A stretch of DNA of 64,000 nt from Bacteroidales bacterium UBA5349 (lineage in GTDB: Bacteria > Bacteroidota > Bacteroidia > Bacteroidales > Tenuifilaceae), in contig DHQB01000006.1 of assembly GCA_002410065.1 (NCBI GenBank), positions 129,725 to 193,724 of the forward strand, read 5' to 3'. Numbering within the stretch: position 1 is the stretch's first letter; each line of letters begins with the position of its first letter. Below are positions 61,350 through 64,000 of this stretch, piece by piece. A program made the position numbers and the translations under genes. The notes under the pieces are model-generated. The model made no database searches. It had not been told where the DNA came from and worked only from the letters and a program-made list of their open reading frames with translations.

Positions 61350-63485
61350 ATGAGATATATTTTAGTTGCAATATTAACAATCATAACTGTAAGCTCAAAT
61401 GCACAAGTTATTGTTAAAGGGAAAGTTACTGACAAAAGCGGAAGCCCTTTAATTGGGGCCAACATTATTGTAAAAGGAACCTACGATGGAACTGCTACAG
61501 ATTCCATAGGTAATTATTCTCTAAAAATAACATCGGATAACCCCGTGTTAATTGCCACATACATGGGATATATCAACCAAGAGATTCAGGTAATACCTAC
61601 AAATGGATTAGCCGAAATTAATTTTAAACTAAAGGAAAGTGCAAATCAACTTGAGGGTGTAGTAATAGCTGCAGGTATATTCGAAACAGCGGATAGAAAA
61701 AGGGGTGTAACCCTTCAGCCCTTGGATATTGTAACAACCCCAGCCGCTGCAGGCGATATTTACGGTGCACTAACTACCCTACCCGGTACAGCCACAGTTG
61801 GCGAGGATGGACGCTTGTTTGTTCGTGGAGGCGATGGCTACGAGAGCAAGACTTTTATTGATGGTTTACTGTCGAAAAAGCCCTATAACTCAAGCGTTCC
61901 CGATTTACCAGGGCGTGGCCGATTCTCCCCTTTTCTTTTTAGCGGAACAACATTCAGCACGGGTGGTTATTCTGCCGAGTATGGTCAGGCATTATCATCG
62001 GTACTAATACTAAACTCCTATGGTTTAGCCAAGGAAACTCAAACAGATATTTCGCTTTTGACGGTTGGAGGTGGCGTTACGCAAACAATTAAGTCCGGAA
62101 ATTCTTCCCTATCTGCTGGTGTTGAGTACAATAATCTTGAACCTTACTACAGGCTAACCTCACAGCGCTTTGAGATGAATAAATATCCCGAATCGGTTGG
62201 GTTAACCTTGGTTGCACGACAAAAAATAGGCGAAGAGGGAATGCTGAAACTATTCAACACCTATTCCGGAACAGAGGTGGGATTGAAATACCCTGACTTG
62301 TCAACTCAAGGCTCCATGTCGAATATCGCGCTTAAAAATCAGAATAACTATACTAACCTAACGTACTCCGATAAACTTGCCAAAGGATGGACTCTGAAAG
62401 GCGGCTTGGCCTTTACTTACGACAAGAATAATCTCGACCTACAATCGTTCCTTGTTGATGAGTCGAACAAAAACCTTCAGGCAAAAATCACTTTAAAAAA
62501 GAAATTTAGTGAAAACGCTTCTTTTCTATTTGGAGCCGAGGAGACCTTAAATAGTTACAATCAGGATTATACTGAAACAACCACCACGTTTAGCCATAAT
62601 GCCAGTTTTGATGATTTTAACTCGGCTATTTACGCCGAGGGCGATTACCGTCCAGCTAGCAAAATAGCATTAAGAGTAGGGTTTAGGGGCGAACATAGCA
62701 GTCTCTTGAGTGCCTCTAATATTGGAGCAAGACTTTCGGCAGCGGTAAAAATTACTAACTCTTCTCAGCTATCGCTTGCCTACGGAAATTTTTGTCAAAC
62801 ACCCGAGGAAGATTTGCTACGTTTTACTCACAATTTAGGGTTTGAAAGAGCAGACCATTACATCGCTAATTTTCAGTGGGAAAAAAGTAACAGAATATTC
62901 CGAATTGAAGCCTACAAAAAAGACTACAACAACTTAGTAACCTATAATCCCAATGAATTATGGAATGGCGAATATTATAAAAACTCAGGGAAAGGACACT
63001 CACAAGGCGTTGATGTTTTTTACCGCGATAGGGAAACATTTAAACTGCTTGAGTTTTGGGTTTCATACTCATATGTTGATTCTAAGCGCCAATACCGCTA
63101 CTATCCCGAAATGGTCACACCATCATTTGCACCAACGCATTCAGCAAGTTTTGTGGCAAAACAGTGGGTTCAAAGCATAACAACTCAATTTGGATTATCA
63201 AGCACATTCGCAACAGGTCGCCCTTACGACAATCCCAATAGCGCTAAATTTATGGATGGTCGCGCTCCCTTTTATCACGATATTAGCATAAACTGTAGCC
63301 ATTTAAGGACAATATTCGGTAAATCAGCCATTATCTACGCTTCCGTTAATAACCTATTAGGGCGTGATAATATATACGGCTACCGCTACTACAATCAGCT
63401 TAACACCGAAGGTATTTACGAAGCCTTTCCCTTAAAAAGTGAGAGCAAGAGGTTTTACCTTTTAGGAATATTTATAACGCTGTAG
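61350..63485 (+). CDS. TonB-dependent receptor with CarboxypepD_reg domain
   Basis: 711 residues from the ATG at 61350, which begins a signal peptide (RYILVAILTIITVSSNA); the upstream TTG at 61305 is rejected. CarboxypepD_reg-like domain (GKVTDKSGSPLIGANIIVKGT, about 20-105), plug (about 120-220, with DIYGALTTLPGTATVGEDGRLF and FVRGGDGYESKTFIDGL) and a barrel ending in KRFYLLGIFITL. The plug lacks the TonB box consensus and has an unusual PGRGRFSPFLFSG stretch. A TPR protein follows 85 bp downstream. Substrate unknown. Confidence 0.87.
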   Translation: MRYILVAILTIITVSSNAQVIVKGKVTDKSGSPLIGANIIVKGTYDGTATDSIGNYSLKITSDNPVLIATYMGYINQEIQVIPTNGLAEINFKLKESANQLEGVVIAAGIFETADRKRGVTLQPLDIVTTPAAAGDIYGALTTLPGTATVGEDGRLFVRGGDGYESKTFIDGLLSKKPYNSSVPDLPGRGRFSPFLFSGTTFSTGGYSAEYGQALSSVLILNSYGLAKETQTDISLLTVGGGVTQTIKSGNSSLSAGVEYNNLEPYYRLTSQRFEMNKYPESVGLTLVARQKIGEEGMLKLFNTYSGTEVGLKYPDLSTQGSMSNIALKNQNNYTNLTYSDKLAKGWTLKGGLAFTYDKNNLDLQSFLVDESNKNLQAKITLKKKFSENASFLFGAEETLNSYNQDYTETTTTFSHNASFDDFNSAIYAEGDYRPASKIALRVGFRGEHSSLLSASNIGARLSAAVKITNSSQLSLAYGNFCQTPEEDLLRFTHNLGFERADHYIANFQWEKSNRIFRIEAYKKDYNNLVTYNPNELWNGEYYKNSGKGHSQGVDVFYRDRETFKLLEFWVSYSYVDSKRQYRYYPEMVTPSFAPTHSASFVAKQWVQSITTQFGLSSTFATGRPYDNPNSAKFMDGRAPFYHDISINCSHLRTIFGKSAIIYASVNNLLGRDNIYGYRYYNQLNTEGIYEAFPLKSESKRFYLLGIFITL

Positions 63486-63570
63486 GCTGAAAAACGTGGC
63501 CTTAACACATAAACTATCAATAAATTATTAATCATAAATACAAACAACTCACTAACTAAAAACTAAAACA

Positions 63571-64000
63571 ATGAAAACAATAATCGTAACAACAATCTTC
63601 CTAATGGTATTAGGAATTGGAATGGCTCAACAGCCCAATTTTGAAGACGCTATGAAGGAAACAATTACAATGTACGATAGCGCAAAAGCAATAACCGATT
63701 TACAAGCAGCAGCCAGTAGATTTGAAAGAATTGCCACTACCGAATCATCGCGTTGGGAGCCTTTGTACTACCACGCATTTGCCTACATTAACCTTAGTTT
63801 TAGCGAGAAGGATGGAGATAAGAAAGATGCTTTAATGGATATTGCCCAAAAAAGCATAGACAAAGCACTCGAAAATAAGGGCGATAAATCAGAGTTATAC
63901 ACTTTGCAGGGCTTTCTTTATCAGGGTAGAATTCAGGCAAATACAATGCGCGGTATGACTTACTCACAAAAAGCATCGGATATACTGGAAAAAGCGATAA
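63571..64000 (+). CDS. exported TPR-like protein (C-terminus cut by window edge)
   Basis: ATG at 63571, open to the right edge, 143 codons seen. A signal peptide (MKTIIVTTIFLMVLGIGMA) is followed by helix-turn-helix repeats typical of TPR: DLQAAASRFERIATTESSRWEPLYYHAFAY, then KDALMDIAQKSIDKALEN and SELYTLQGFLYQGR. It probably forms a unit with the TonB receptor upstream. Periplasmic. Function unknown. Confidence 0.75.
   Translation, partial: MKTIIVTTIFLMVLGIGMAQQPNFEDAMKETITMYDSAKAITDLQAAASRFERIATTESSRWEPLYYHAFAYINLSFSEKDGDKKDALMDIAQKSIDKALENKGDKSELYTLQGFLYQGRIQANTMRGMTYSQKASDILEKAI

Overview
The window looks like a chromosomal segment of a member of the Bacteroidota, probably a Bacteroidales/Marinilabiliales-like, oxygen-tolerant free-living bacterium. 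The evidence is: AT-rich DNA; promoters of the TTG-N(17-23)-TAnnTTTG type; two TonB-dependent receptors with CarboxypepD_reg-like N-termini; a type IX secretion C-terminal sorting domain; TPR-type sensor kinases; many SPII lipoproteins; and 2-oxoglutarate dehydrogenase plus an exported superoxide dismutase. Species assignment is inference.

Layout. 1-10.4 kb: end of a repeat-rich exported protein, mltG, a YgjV-like protein, a SiaB/SiaC-type signalling pair with a co-transcribed TPR histidine kinase, murB, a glycosyltransferase and an M28 peptidase. 10.5-27 kb: a Cache/HAMP/GAF/PAS sensor without an output domain, sucAB, an AlkD-like protein, a DUF1573 protein, a broken alanine racemase, sod, an ABC-F ATPase, a small ECF-sigma operon, pckA and an M3 peptidase. 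27-37.6 kb: a TonB receptor with a His-rich membrane partner, a MuiA-like protein, a hybrid histidine kinase, tex and a dicarboxylate symporter.

37.7-46.8 kb is an accessory/defence island lying against the 3' end of the tmRNA gene. It holds two adjacent three-gene toxin-antitoxin operons: a HipBST-type operon with three phased operators, and a toxin-antitoxin-SecB-like chaperone operon with a palindromic operator. It also holds a single-chain restriction-modification enzyme carrying an in-frame palindromic insert, a HEPN-like protein and an HNH-like protein separated by attC-like palindromes, and a plus-strand unit with a 120-nt hairpin leader and a 50-residue ORF. No integrase or transposase was seen.

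46.8-64 kb: ssrA, a CDF metal exporter, a lipoprotein / ECF sigma / anti-sigma-beta-barrel / lipoprotein cluster, a NarL-type two-component system divergent from a beta-helix lipoprotein, an outer-membrane barrel protein followed by the decayed 3' tail of a beta-helix paralogue, an LTA-synthase-like phosphotransferase, a T9SS cargo protein, and a TonB receptor with a truncated TPR protein at the right edge. All functions are inferred from reading motifs and context; no database search was possible.
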